Shown one piece after another: positions 27,141 through 36,202 of a DNA stretch of 64,000 nt (position 1 is its first letter; the number at the start of each line of letters is the position of its first letter). The translations under genes and the position numbers were made by a program. The stretch spans positions 113,030-177,029 of the forward strand of contig CACEXE010000001.1 of assembly GCA_902563435.1 (NCBI GenBank), given 5' to 3'. Origin of the DNA: an uncultured Pelagibacteraceae bacterium. Its GTDB lineage: Bacteria > Pseudomonadota > Alphaproteobacteria > Pelagibacterales > Pelagibacteraceae. The notes below the pieces were generated by a model. It had not been told where the DNA came from and made no database searches. It saw nothing but the letters and a program-made list of their open reading frames with translations.

Positions 27141-28093
27141 TGTCAGTTTTATTAATAGCAGAGCATAACAACAAAGAGGTAAAACCATTTACTTTAAACG
27201 CGATTACAGCTGCATCGCAAATAGATCAAGATCTTCATGTACTGTTAATTGGAAGTAAGGCAGATGATGTTGCAAAATCTTTATCTGAAGTTCCTTTAGT
27301 AAAAAAAGTTCTGCATATAGATCATGAAATTTATGAAAATTATATTGCAGAGAATTATACTGCAGCAATTTTAAAACACGCTGATAAATATTCACATATT
27401 ATTTGCTCAGCAAATACATTTGGAAAAAACCTTATGCCACGAGTTGCAGCGTTGTTAGATATTTCACAAGTAAGCGATATTATAAAAGTAATTTCTCCTG
27501 ATACTTTTTTAAGACCAATTTACGCTGGAAATGCATTTGCTACTGTTAAAAGTAATGACGAAAAAAAATGTGTTACTATTAGACCAACATCATTTGAAGC
27601 AGCTGAAACAACTGGTGGATCTGCAGAAATAGAAAAAATCGATGCAGCAGACCAAACTGAAAATACTAAATTTATTAATAGAGAAGAAATTAAATCAGAT
27701 AGACCTGAATTAGGCACTGCCAGAATAGTAATTTCTGGTGGTAGAGGCTTACAAAGTGGAGAAAACTTCAAACTGATAACTGATGTAGCGGACAAGCTAA
27801 ATGCTGCAATAGGAGCTTCAAGAGCTGCGGTTGATGCTGGATATATTACAAACGAACATCAAGTGGGACAAACAGGAAAAGTTGTTGTTCCTGATCTATA
27901 TATAGCAGTTGGAATTTCTGGAGCTATTCAACATTTAGCAGGAATGAAAGAAAGTAAAGTTATAGTTGCTATAAATAAAGATGGTGAAGCACCTATTTTT
28001 AGTGTCGCAGATTACGGCCTGGAAGCTGATTTATTCGAAGCACTTCCTCAATTCTTAGAGGAACTGAACAAATTAAACACTATACAAAAATAA
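27140..28093 (+). CDS. etfA: Electron transfer flavoprotein alpha subunit
   Basis: This 317-residue subunit binds the FAD of ETF. The C-terminal FAD domain shows RIVISGGRGLQSGENFKLI, GASRAAVDAGYI, HQVGQTGKVVVPDLYIAVGI and SGAIQHLAGMKESKVIVAIN, in canonical order. Its ATG shares a base with the restored etfB stop, so the pair was designed for coupled translation. It is followed by ETF-QO 21 bases later. Confidence 0.96.
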   Translation: MSVLLIAEHNNKEVKPFTLNAITAASQIDQDLHVLLIGSKADDVAKSLSEVPLVKKVLHIDHEIYENYIAENYTAAILKHADKYSHIICSANTFGKNLMPRVAALLDISQVSDIIKVISPDTFLRPIYAGNAFATVKSNDEKKCVTIRPTSFEAAETTGGSAEIEKIDAADQTENTKFINREEIKSDRPELGTARIVISGGRGLQSGENFKLITDVADKLNAAIGASRAAVDAGYITNEHQVGQTGKVVVPDLYIAVGISGAIQHLAGMKESKVIVAINKDGEAPIFSVADYGLEADLFEALPQFLEELNKLNTIQK

Positions 28094-28114
28094 CAAATAC
28101 TGTAAGAAATTAGT

Positions 28115-29734
28115 ATGTCCAGAGAAGTGATGGAATACGATGTTGTAATCGTAGGTGGCGGACCATCGGGACTTTCAACTGCAATAAAATTAAAGCAGTT
28201 AAATCCAGATATTAATGTCTGCCTTTTAGAAAAAGCATCTGAAATAGGTGCACATATTTTATCCGGGAACGTGTTTGAAACACGAGCCTTAGACGAACTA
28301 TTGCCAAATTGGAAAGATCTTAATCCACCAATTAAAACAAAAGTTAACAAAGAAAAGTTTCTATTTCTGGGAAAGACAAAAAAAATTAGTTGGCCAACCT
28401 GGTTATTACCTAAAGTACAACAAAATCATAACAATTATATTATTAGTCTAGCTAATTTATGTAGATGGTTAGCAGAACAAGCTGAAACTCTTGGAGTTGA
28501 AATATTCCCAGGTTTTCCTGCAAGTGAAGTTTTATATAATGAAGATGGTTCTGTTAAGGGTGTAGCAACTCAAGATATGGGTTTAGATAAAGAAGGTAAT
28601 AAAAAAGATGGTTATGAACCAGGAATGGAACTTCATGCTAAAGTTACAGTTTTTGCAGAAGGGTGTAGAGGACATTTGGGAAAAGAATTAATCAAAAAAT
28701 TTGATTTAGATAAAGGAAAGGATCCACAACAGTATGGAATAGGATTTAAAGAAATATGGGAATTAAAAGAAGAAAATCACGATGAAGGTCTAGTGATGCA
28801 TACTGCAGGTTGGCCATTAGATAACAGTACCTATGGAGGAAGCTTTGTTTATCATGCTGAAAATAAACAAATATTTTTAGGATATGTCATTGGTCTTGAT
28901 TATAAAAATCCACATCTTTCACCATTTGATGAATTTCAAAAATTTAAAACTCATCCTGCGATTAGATCAATATTAAAAGGTGGTAAAAGAATATCATATG
29001 GGGCAAGAGCACTTATAGAGGGAGGTTTTCAAAGTCTACCTAAGATGTTTATGCCAGGTGCATTATTAGTTGGTTGCGATGCAGGTACATTAAATATGCC
29101 AAAGATTAAAGGATCACATACTGCAATGAAAAGTGGAATGATTGCAGCGGAAACTATTATTGATCACATAAAATCAAGCAAAGAATTGTCTATTTATGAG
29201 GAAAACTTCAAAAAAAGTTGGGTTTATAAAGAGTTATATGAGGCTAGAAATGTTAAACCTAGCTTTAGCTGGGGTTTAATTCTTGGAATAATATTTACGG
29301 GTATTGATCAAATTTTATTTAGAGGAAGATTACCATTTACACTTAGACACAAACATGCTGACCACCAAACTTTAAAACCAGCGAGCGAAATGCCAAAAAT
29401 AGATTATCCAAAACCAGATAATGTCATTACATTTGATAAAACAAGTTCAGTTTATCTAACAGGAACTAATCATGCTGAAAATCAACCAGTACATCTTCAA
29501 CTTAAAGATAAAGATTTACCAATAAAATATACTTTAAGTAAATACGATGAGCCTGCGCAAAGATACTGTCCAGTTGGAGTTTATGAAATTCAAAAAGAAA
29601 ATGATGTTGAAAAATTTGTAATTAATTCTCAAAATTGTATTCATTGTAAAACTTGCGATATAAAAGAACCATCACAAAATATTACATGGGTCACGCCAGA
29701 AGGTGGGGGTGGACCTAAGTACGGAAATATGTAG
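28115..29734 (+). CDS. Electron transfer flavoprotein-ubiquinone oxidoreductase
   Basis: This 539-residue membrane-associated enzyme passes electrons from ETF to ubiquinone. The FAD motif DVVIVGGGPSGLSTAIKLKQ is near the N-terminus (an ATG five codons in is an alternative start). Family stretches AEGCRGHLGKELI, YGGSFVYHAE and GCDAGTLNMPKIKGSHTAMK follow. The C-terminal 4Fe-4S site has cysteines in RYCPVGVYE and NCIHCKTCDIKEP. Length is normal. It is last in the DMGDH-ETF cluster and stops immediately next to the stop of the convergent DUF2237 gene. Confidence 0.96.
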   Translation: MSREVMEYDVVIVGGGPSGLSTAIKLKQLNPDINVCLLEKASEIGAHILSGNVFETRALDELLPNWKDLNPPIKTKVNKEKFLFLGKTKKISWPTWLLPKVQQNHNNYIISLANLCRWLAEQAETLGVEIFPGFPASEVLYNEDGSVKGVATQDMGLDKEGNKKDGYEPGMELHAKVTVFAEGCRGHLGKELIKKFDLDKGKDPQQYGIGFKEIWELKEENHDEGLVMHTAGWPLDNSTYGGSFVYHAENKQIFLGYVIGLDYKNPHLSPFDEFQKFKTHPAIRSILKGGKRISYGARALIEGGFQSLPKMFMPGALLVGCDAGTLNMPKIKGSHTAMKSGMIAAETIIDHIKSSKELSIYEENFKKSWVYKELYEARNVKPSFSWGLILGIIFTGIDQILFRGRLPFTLRHKHADHQTLKPASEMPKIDYPKPDNVITFDKTSSVYLTGTNHAENQPVHLQLKDKDLPIKYTLSKYDEPAQRYCPVGVYEIQKENDVEKFVINSQNCIHCKTCDIKEPSQNITWVTPEGGGGPKYGNM

Positions 29735-30109
29735 TTAAGAAAGATCTATTGCAAATTTTTTTAAAGTTTCAATTGGTACCAACTTTAAAGTATTAACATG
29801 AGTTTTTTTTAAATATATAGAACATCCAATTCCTGCTTCTAAAGCTCTTGCAACCCAACTGGCACATACACACCAGTTATCTCCATCAACCAACCCAGGA
29901 AAACCAAATTCAGGGTGAGGTGTTATTAAATCATTACCAGCCTCTTTGCACCACTCTAAAAATTCATCGTTAACTTTTACACAAACTGTGTGTAAACCTC
30001 GATCGTTTTCATCTGTGTTACAACAACCATCTCTGAACCAACCAGTTAATGGATTTTTAGAACATTCTTCAAGATCTTCACCAAGAACGTTTTTTTGAGC
30101 CTCACTCAT
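29735..30109 (-). CDS. DUF2237 family protein
   Basis: This 124-residue protein matches the DUF2237 pattern: NVLGEDLEECSKNPLTGWFR, DGCCNTDENDRGLHTVC, the highly conserved GDNWCVCASWVARALEAG and a C-terminal hydrophobic strand. Six or more conserved Cys residues suggest metal binding or redox structure, but function is unknown. Its ATG overlaps the hisI stop by one base, so it is coupled to histidine synthesis here. Confidence 0.9.
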   Translation of the reverse strand: MSEAQKNVLGEDLEECSKNPLTGWFRDGCCNTDENDRGLHTVCVKVNDEFLEWCKEAGNDLITPHPEFGFPGLVDGDNWCVCASWVARALEAGIGCSIYLKKTHVNTLKLVPIETLKKFAIDLS

Positions 30110-30576
30110 TAAATTTTAGTGGGATTAGGTTGCCCTTTATAAACAACTTCTGGATCAAATTTTTTCTTTTCTTCTTCAAACTTCATTTCTACTTTCCGTC
30201 CATTTTCAATTTTGCCTGTAGGTACTGATCGATAAAAACATGATCTGTAACCGACATGACAACTTGCACCGTCACCAATATCTACAGTTATCCAAACTGC
30301 ATCTTGATCATCGTCAATTCTTATTTCTTTTACTTTTTGAGTAAACCCACTAGTTTTTCCTTTATGCCAAATCTCTTTTCTAGACCTGCTCCAGTAGTGA
30401 GCTTCTTTTGTTTCTATTGTTAATTTTAAAGCTTCAACATTCATATAACCGTGCATTAGAATCTCTTTGGTTTCAGCACATGTTGTAATTACAGGGATTA
30501 AACCATCATTATCGAATTTTGGAGATAATAAGTTACCTTCCTCTATATCAGCGACATTTTCTCTTTTTTTAAACAT
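30109..30576 (-). CDS. hisI: Phosphoribosyl-AMP cyclohydrolase
   Basis: This 155-residue enzyme opens the purine ring of phosphoribosyl-AMP, step three of histidine synthesis. HGYMNVEALKLTIETKEAHY, YWSRSRKEIWHKGKTSG and the zinc/magnesium site DGASCHVGYRSCFYR are diagnostic. It carries an N-terminal extension of about 30 residues and a Lys/Glu-rich C-terminus. No fused HisE domain is present. Upstream is the divergent folE promoter region. Confidence 0.93.
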   Translation of the reverse strand: MFKKRENVADIEEGNLLSPKFDNDGLIPVITTCAETKEILMHGYMNVEALKLTIETKEAHYWSRSRKEIWHKGKTSGFTQKVKEIRIDDDQDAVWITVDIGDGASCHVGYRSCFYRSVPTGKIENGRKVEMKFEEEKKKFDPEVVYKGQPNPTKI

Positions 30577-30656
30577 ATATAAGTCGCAATATCTAACATA
30601 TTACTGAATATATTAAATATTTTAAATTTAAGGATTTATATATATAAAAACCCATC

Positions 30657-31259
30657 ATGAAATTAGTAAAAAACGAAAATAACAAGAATACTGAGATTGT
30701 AACAGATGAGGAAGCGCGTGAGGCTTTTGTTAAAATCTTAAAATGGATAGGTGAAGATCCATCCAGAGAAGGACTATTAGAAACCCCAAAAAGGGTTACG
30801 AAAGCATTTAAAGAGTACTTTAAAGGTTACAAAGAGGATCCTAAAGAAATTTTAAGCAAAACTTTTGGGGATGTTGAAGGTTACAGCGATATGGTAGTTC
30901 AAAAAAATATTTCTGTACAAAGTCACTGCGAACATCATATGGCACCTATTATTGGAATCGCACATGTTGCTTATATTCCAAATGAGAGAGTTGTTGGACT
31001 CAGCAAAATTGCAAGAGTTGTGGAAGTTTTTTCAAAAAGACTTCAAACACAGGAAAGATTAACAGTTCAAATCGCAAATACATTAATGGAGTCACTAGAT
31101 GCAAAAGGCGTTGCAGTTACAATTGACTCAACTCACCAGTGTATGACAATGCGAGGTATTAAAAAGGAACAAGCTACAACTGTTACTAATTTTTATTTAG
31201 GTCAATTTAAAGACGATCTTAGTTATCAGAATAGATATTTGCGATTTATTGCAAAATAG
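30657..31259 (+). CDS. folE: GTP cyclohydrolase I
   Basis: This 200-residue GTP cyclohydrolase of the FolE1 type opens GTP to dihydroneopterin triphosphate, the first step of folate synthesis. SREGLLETPKRVTKAF, the zinc site QSHCEHHMAPIIGIAH with HQCMTMRG, and GLSKIARVVEVFSKRLQTQE are complete. Its presence means the organism can start folate synthesis itself, which qualifies any import role for the BT1-like carrier at 5.3 kb. Confidence 0.96.
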   Translation: MKLVKNENNKNTEIVTDEEAREAFVKILKWIGEDPSREGLLETPKRVTKAFKEYFKGYKEDPKEILSKTFGDVEGYSDMVVQKNISVQSHCEHHMAPIIGIAHVAYIPNERVVGLSKIARVVEVFSKRLQTQERLTVQIANTLMESLDAKGVAVTIDSTHQCMTMRGIKKEQATTVTNFYLGQFKDDLSYQNRYLRFIAK

Positions 31260-31272
31260 AGTTTAATTATAC

Positions 31273-32277
31273 ATGCCTGAAACTTTCAAAGCGCTGGTCT
31301 TAAACCAGGATGGTGAAAATTTTTCTCAAGAAGTTAAAGAATTAAATTTTGATTTTTTAAACGAGGGTGAGGTTTTAGTAAAAATACAATTCTCTGATTT
31401 AAATTATAAAGATGCTTTGATTTTAAAAGATGGGGCAAAATTAGTTAAAGAGTTTCCAAGAATTCCTGGAATTGATTTCTCAGGTACAGTAGCAGAAAGC
31501 AAGTCAGATGAATTTAAAGAAGGTGATGAGGTAATACTTACTGGTTGCAGAGTTGGAGAATTGTTTCATGGAGGATTCTCTCAATATGCAAGAGTTAAAA
31601 AAGAATTTCTGATAAAGAAACCTTCAGGTATTGATTTAAAGCAAGCAATGATGATGGGTACAGCAGGTTTTACTGCAATGTTGTGTGCATTTGCCGTTAA
31701 AGCAAAAGAAGAATTATTACTACAAAGTAAAGTGAACGATGTACTTGTAACAGGTTCAACAGGTGGTGTAGGTATGGTTGCAGTAAATATTCTGTCAAAA
31801 ATGGGATGTAATGTAACTGCAATCACAGGAAAACCTGAAAAAGCTGATTATTTAAAAGAATTAGGAGCAAAAACTGTTTTAGATCGTAAAGAATTTGAAG
31901 GTGAACCAAGATTAATTGGTAAAGGTACTTGGGATGGTGTTGTTGACACTGTCGGTGGAAATATTTTAGCAAATGCAATATCTCAAACAAGATTAAAAGG
32001 AATTGTAGCTGTCTGTGGTAATGCGAGTGGAACAAACAAATTAAATACTTCTGTAGTTCCTTTTTATATCAGAGCTGTAAAACTATGGGGCGTAGATTCA
32101 GTTAATGTAAGCAACAAAAGAAAAGAATTCGTATGGGGTGAAGTTCCAAGTTTAGTAGATTTTAGTATTATAGAAAAATCAATTAAAATAGTTGGGCTTG
32201 AGGAACTATTGACTATATTTCCAGAAATGCTTGGAGGAAAATTGAAAAATAGAATTCTAGTGGACGTAAATAAATAA
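31273..32277 (+). CDS. acuI: Acrylyl-CoA reductase-like MDR dehydrogenase (AcuI/YhdH)
   Basis: This 334-residue zinc-free medium-chain reductase has FSDLNYKDALILKDG, PRIPGIDFSGTV, DEVILTGCRVGE and the NADPH site VTGSTGGVGMVAVNILSKMG, which are the AcuI/YhdH pattern. AcuI reduces acryloyl-CoA to propionyl-CoA, detoxifying acrylate from DMSP breakdown, which suits this organism type. The plain YhdH quinone-oxidoreductase annotation is the alternative. Its stop overlaps the LysR gene by one base. Confidence 0.85.
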   Translation: MPETFKALVLNQDGENFSQEVKELNFDFLNEGEVLVKIQFSDLNYKDALILKDGAKLVKEFPRIPGIDFSGTVAESKSDEFKEGDEVILTGCRVGELFHGGFSQYARVKKEFLIKKPSGIDLKQAMMMGTAGFTAMLCAFAVKAKEELLLQSKVNDVLVTGSTGGVGMVAVNILSKMGCNVTAITGKPEKADYLKELGAKTVLDRKEFEGEPRLIGKGTWDGVVDTVGGNILANAISQTRLKGIVAVCGNASGTNKLNTSVVPFYIRAVKLWGVDSVNVSNKRKEFVWGEVPSLVDFSIIEKSIKIVGLEELLTIFPEMLGGKLKNRILVDVNK

Positions 32278-33167
32278 TGGATTGGGATAAATTAAAAATT
32301 TTTCATGCGGTGGCTGAAGCTGGTAGTTTTACAAGCGCTACTGTAATTCTAAATCTAAGTCAATCTGCAATTAGTAGACAAATTCAATCTTTAGAAGAAG
32401 ATTTAAAAGTAAAGTTATTTGAAAGACATGCAAGAGGATTAACACTTACAGAAAATGGTGAATACGTTTATAAAACTGCACATGAAGTTATCAGTAAACT
32501 TAAAGAGGTAGAAACAACTTTAGGAGATCAAAAACATAAACCAACCGGAAAACTAACAATTACAACTGTTAGAAGTTTTGGTACTCACTGGCTAACTCCG
32601 AGAATTCAAGAGTTTATGCAATTAAATCCAGAAATTGAAATAGAATTAATTTTTGACGATAAAGAGTTAGATTTAAGCACAAGACAAGCCGATATAGGAA
32701 TATTTATGAGAAGACCAAAGCAACTTAATTATATTCAAAGAAAACTAATGGACATAAATTACCATATATATGGCTCAAATAAGTATCTAGAAAAACATGG
32801 AATGCCTAAATCTATAAATGATTTAAGCAAGCATAATTTTATATCATTTGGTAGAGGAGCCCCATCACCAGTGTTTAACCCAGATTGGGCATTAAAACTT
32901 GGTATAAAAGATAATAAAAAAAGAAAACCTGTTATGAAAGTAAATAGCGTTATGGGTTTACTATTAGCAGTCGAAAGTGGTGTAGGCCTTGCGGCTCTTC
33001 CAGATTATTTAGTTTCTTTATCTCGAAATGTAATTAAAGTTCTACCAAGCGTTGAGGGTCCGATTACAGAGGCTCACTTTGTCTTTCCAGAATCTTTGAA
33101 AAATGTAGCTAGAGTTACAACCTTCAGAAACTTTCTTTATAGTAAAATTTCGGAATTTAAGTCTTAA
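32277..33167 (+). CDS. LysR-family transcriptional regulator
   Basis: This 296-residue regulator has an N-terminal winged HTH, with LKIFHAVAEAGSFTSATVIL, LSQSAISRQIQSLEEDLKVK and LFERHARGLTLTENG, and a C-terminal effector domain (TGKLTITTVRSFG onward) ending with SVMGLLLAVESGVGLAALPD. It overlaps acuI, so it may respond to acrylate or propionyl-CoA-type effectors and control that gene. Regulation of the iron operon downstream is less likely since that has its own Fur-type promoter. Confidence 0.93.
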   Translation: MDWDKLKIFHAVAEAGSFTSATVILNLSQSAISRQIQSLEEDLKVKLFERHARGLTLTENGEYVYKTAHEVISKLKEVETTLGDQKHKPTGKLTITTVRSFGTHWLTPRIQEFMQLNPEIEIELIFDDKELDLSTRQADIGIFMRRPKQLNYIQRKLMDINYHIYGSNKYLEKHGMPKSINDLSKHNFISFGRGAPSPVFNPDWALKLGIKDNKKRKPVMKVNSVMGLLLAVESGVGLAALPDYLVSLSRNVIKVLPSVEGPITEAHFVFPESLKNVARVTTFRNFLYSKISEFKS

Positions 33168-33203
33168 AATATCAATAATATCATCGTTAAGTGCGTCATT
33201 AAT

Positions 33204-33252
33204 GCGATTGATAATCATTATCATTGCGAATAGTTATCAAAATCATTATAAT
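33204..33252 (+). promoter_or_regulatory. Fur box and promoter of the fbpABC iron operon
   Basis: Positions 33204-33222 match the 19-bp Fur consensus GATAATGATAATCATTATC at 16 of 19 places. Immediately downstream lies -35 TTGCGA (33224-33229), a 17-base spacer and a perfect -10 TATAAT (33247-33252). A second, weaker Fur-like site (13 of 19) at 33232-33250 overlaps the -10. This layout predicts iron repression of fbpA by a Fur-family protein. Confidence 0.82.
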
Positions 33253-33278
33253 TTATAAAAAACAAAAGAGAGAGATAT

Positions 33279-34307
33279 ATGAAAAAAATGACAATATCCG
33301 CATTAATCTTATCCTTATTTGCATCAAGCTTTGCAATAGCAAATGAGGTAAATATTTTTAATGCAAGACATTATAAAGCTGATGCAGAACTTTATAGTAA
33401 ATTTACAGCAGCAACAGGAATTAAAGTAAACTTAATCAATGGTAAAGCTGGTGCTTTAGAAAAAAGAATGATCGAAGAGGGAGCTGACTCTGCTGCTGAT
33501 CTTTATATAACAGCTGACGCTGGAAGATGTGGTGCTTTTAAAGCAAAAGGAATGACTCAATCAGGATTAGTTTCATCTACAATTAAATCATCTGTACCAA
33601 AAAGTTTTAGGACTACACACTGGGTTGGAGTAGCAAAAAGAGCAAGAATTGTTTACTACTCACCAGAAAGAGTAAGCGGTGCTGAGTTATCAGGTTTAAC
33701 TTATGAGAGTTTAGCAGATCCAAAATGGAAAGGCAGAATTGCAATTAGAGCTTCTAGCAACATTTATAACAAATCTCTTGTAGCTTCATTAGTTAAAAAC
33801 AATGGAAAAAAAGCTGCAGGTGAGTGGGCTAAAGGAGTTGTTGCAAACATGGCAAGAGATCCAAAAGGAAATGATAGAGCACAAATTATGGCTGTAGCAG
33901 CTGGTGAAGCTGATATTGCTGTTGCAAATACTTATTACTTAGCTTTGATGTTATCAGGTAATAAAGGTCCAGAACAACAGGAAGCTGCAAAAAAAGTTAA
34001 AGCATTTTTCCCTAATCAAAATGATAGAGGGACACATATGAATATTAGTTGTGCTGCTTTAGTAAAAGGAGCGCCTAATAAAGCTAATGCAATTGCACTT
34101 GTTGATTTCTTATTATCACCAGAAGCTCAAGAACACTTTACAAATAATACATTTGAGTTTCCAATGATAGCTGGAGTTTCACCAAGTCCATTGGTAGTGA
34201 ACAACTTAGGTTTAGATTTTAAACAAGATCTAACAACAAGTGTTGCTAGTTATGGAGCAAAGCAAGCTGATGCCCTAGAGGTAATGACAGCTGCTGGTTG
34301 GAAGTAA
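33279..34307 (+). CDS. fbpA: Fe(3+) ABC transporter, periplasmic iron-binding protein
   Basis: This 342-residue FbpA/AfuA/FutA-type protein has a signal peptide (MTISALILSLFASSFAIA, cut near residue 21). VNIFNARHYKADAELYSKF is the family start, and the paired tyrosines in ANTYYLALMLSG are the iron-binding loop. C-terminal SPLVVNNLGLD is typical. It binds ferric iron in the periplasm and delivers it to FbpB. The start ATG follows an AGAGAGAG purine run. A terminator at 34493-34524 separates it from the permease gene. Confidence 0.95.
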   Translation: MKKMTISALILSLFASSFAIANEVNIFNARHYKADAELYSKFTAATGIKVNLINGKAGALEKRMIEEGADSAADLYITADAGRCGAFKAKGMTQSGLVSSTIKSSVPKSFRTTHWVGVAKRARIVYYSPERVSGAELSGLTYESLADPKWKGRIAIRASSNIYNKSLVASLVKNNGKKAAGEWAKGVVANMARDPKGNDRAQIMAVAAGEADIAVANTYYLALMLSGNKGPEQQEAAKKVKAFFPNQNDRGTHMNISCAALVKGAPNKANAIALVDFLLSPEAQEHFTNNTFEFPMIAGVSPSPLVVNNLGLDFKQDLTTSVASYGAKQADALEVMTAAGWK

Positions 34308-34330
34308 CATTGAAAGTTAAAAAAAAATTT

Positions 34331-34480
34331 ATGTCTGAAGTTAATTTAAATAAATCAGCCAATGCATGCGTACCATGTGCTGAGGAGTGTAAAAAAATTA
34401 ACAAAAGAATAAATAAAAGGAAATTATCAGAGATAAGTACTAAAGATTTTCCGCACATTTCAAAGGTATTCAATATCTGA
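34331..34480 (+). CDS. Possible 49-residue cysteine-containing microprotein
   Basis: A short ORF starts just after fbpA, at the ATG at 34331 (an upstream in-frame ATG at 34298 would overlap fbpA by 10 bases). It encodes MSEVNLNKSANACVPCAEEC followed by a Lys/Arg-rich helix, stopping before the terminator. The C-x2-C-x3-C cluster could bind metal. It lies in the 185-base stretch between fbpA and the hairpin and would be co-transcribed with fbpA under Fur control. No RBS is obvious; it could also be a leader sequence with no product. Confidence 0.42.
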   Translation: MSEVNLNKSANACVPCAEECKKINKRINKRKLSEISTKDFPHISKVFNI

Positions 34481-34492
34481 CTTTTCTTAATT

Positions 34493-34524
34493 AAAGTGCC
34501 TATGCATCCTTCGTAGGCACTTTT
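34493..34524 (+). terminator. Rho-independent terminator after fbpA
   Basis: A perfect 10-bp stem AAAGTGCCTA / TAGGCACTTT (34493-34502 and 34514-34523) with an 11-base loop ends in TTTT. It is A-flanked on the other side and so could work in both directions. It should make fbpA mRNA far more abundant than that for fbpBC, the usual ratio for a binding protein. Confidence 0.82.
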
Positions 34525-34573
34525 AAAAATATTAAGAGAGACTATATAGGTCATTTAAACTACAAATATCTCT

Positions 34574-36202
34574 ATGTTTACAAACAAATTTAATATCTGG
34601 TTTTTAAGCTCTCTACTTATTTCATTGCTTGTTATAATTCCTATTTTGACAGTCTCTTTTAGTTTTTTTGAAGATACTTCTCGATATTTTGACATACTTA
34701 AAAAAACTTTTTTGTTTGAATATATTTTTAATTCTTTGTCACTTCTAGTTGGTGTCTTAATACTAACTTTTTTTCTAGGTGTTGGATCTGCTTACGTAGT
34801 CTCTTTTTACAAATTTCCAGGAGTTAACTTTTTTAAATGGGCATTAATTTTATCTTTTGCTATACCACCCTATATTTATGCATACTCTTTATTTGCATTT
34901 TTTGACAATTATGGCACTGCATTTACAATATTAAAGACTTTATTTGGTGAAGGTGAGTACAATAAAAGTATACCAAAGTTTGATGGAATGTTTGGTTTAA
35001 TATTATCTATTTCATTTTCTCTTTATGCCTATGTTTATATTCTTGCAAGATCTTCTTTTTTATATCAATCACAAAATTTAATAGACCTTGGAAAAAATTT
35101 AGGTTTTTCAAAATTTAAATCTTTTTATTCAATAATATTACCAGCTGCTAGACCTGCAATAGTTGCTGGTCTCTCTTTAGTTGCAATGGAAACACTAGCA
35201 GAATTTGGGGCAGTAGATTTTTTTTCAGTTAATACACTAACAACAGGTATATATAATGCTTGGATAACTTTTGATGATTTAGCTTTTGCTAATAGAATAT
35301 CATTTTTTCTTTTGTTATTTATATTTATTCTTTTTCTGACTGAAAACCTATCTAGAAAAAAAGCGAAATATCATTTGGATACAAGAGGTGCTTTTAAACA
35401 AAAAGAAAAAATAAAACTTTCTGGAACAAATTCTTTTTTTGCCTTTTTATTCTGTTTTTTATTGTTCTTTATAAGTTTTCTATTTCCATTAGGACAAATG
35501 CTTTATTGGACAATAAAATTTCCAGAAAATTTCTTTGACATAAATGTAATTAATCTTTTGTTAAACACACTTTATTTAGTTGGATTATCCAGCTTAGTTC
35601 TAATAACATTTGCTCTGATTTCAAATTATGGAAATCGAGTTTCAAGAAATAAAACATTAAATTTTTTATCCACACTGTCGATTTCAGGTTACGCCATACC
35701 TGGTGTTATTTTAGCTGTCGCTTTTATAACCTTTATCGCCTGGTTTGATGAGAATATAATTAAATCTTTAGGTTTTTTATCAATTAAAAAATTATTTATT
35801 GGATCTATTTTAGGTTTAGTTATTGTATATTTTGTTCGTTTTTACTCACTAGCTTTCAATGGAATAAAATCAGGATATGAAAAAATAAACGTTTCAGTTG
35901 ATGAGAGTGCATATCTTCTTGGTTATTCAAAAAGAAAAACATTTCTAAATATTCATGTACCATATTTGAGAAATTCATTATTATTTGTAGTTATTTTAAT
36001 ATCTCTTGAAATAATTAGAGAATTGCCAATTACCTTGGTTTTACGCCCATTTAACTTTGAAACATTTGCAACTACTGCTTATATCTCAGCCTCAGAGGAT
36101 ATGCTTGAAGCAGCAGCGGTACCATCATTATTTTTAATTTTAATTGCTGCCTTTTTTATTACAATAACGTCAAATTATATTTTAAAAGAGAATAATGGCT
36201 AA
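34574..36202 (+). CDS. fbpB: Fe(3+) ABC transporter permease, fused two-domain type
   Basis: This 542-residue inner-membrane permease has about twelve spans in two homologous halves. Each half carries an EAA loop: LGKNLGFSKFKSFYSIILPA near 175 and SAYLLGYSKRKTFLNIHVPY near 455. This duplicated layout is the FbpB/SfuB type that moves ferric iron. It overlaps fbpC by eight bases. It lies beyond the terminator at 34493-34524, so readthrough or a promoter within 34525-34573 must drive it. Confidence 0.93.
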   Translation: MFTNKFNIWFLSSLLISLLVIIPILTVSFSFFEDTSRYFDILKKTFLFEYIFNSLSLLVGVLILTFFLGVGSAYVVSFYKFPGVNFFKWALILSFAIPPYIYAYSLFAFFDNYGTAFTILKTLFGEGEYNKSIPKFDGMFGLILSISFSLYAYVYILARSSFLYQSQNLIDLGKNLGFSKFKSFYSIILPAARPAIVAGLSLVAMETLAEFGAVDFFSVNTLTTGIYNAWITFDDLAFANRISFFLLLFIFILFLTENLSRKKAKYHLDTRGAFKQKEKIKLSGTNSFFAFLFCFLLFFISFLFPLGQMLYWTIKFPENFFDINVINLLLNTLYLVGLSSLVLITFALISNYGNRVSRNKTLNFLSTLSISGYAIPGVILAVAFITFIAWFDENIIKSLGFLSIKKLFIGSILGLVIVYFVRFYSLAFNGIKSGYEKINVSVDESAYLLGYSKRKTFLNIHVPYLRNSLLFVVILISLEIIRELPITLVLRPFNFETFATTAYISASEDMLEAAAVPSLFLILIAAFFITITSNYILKENNG

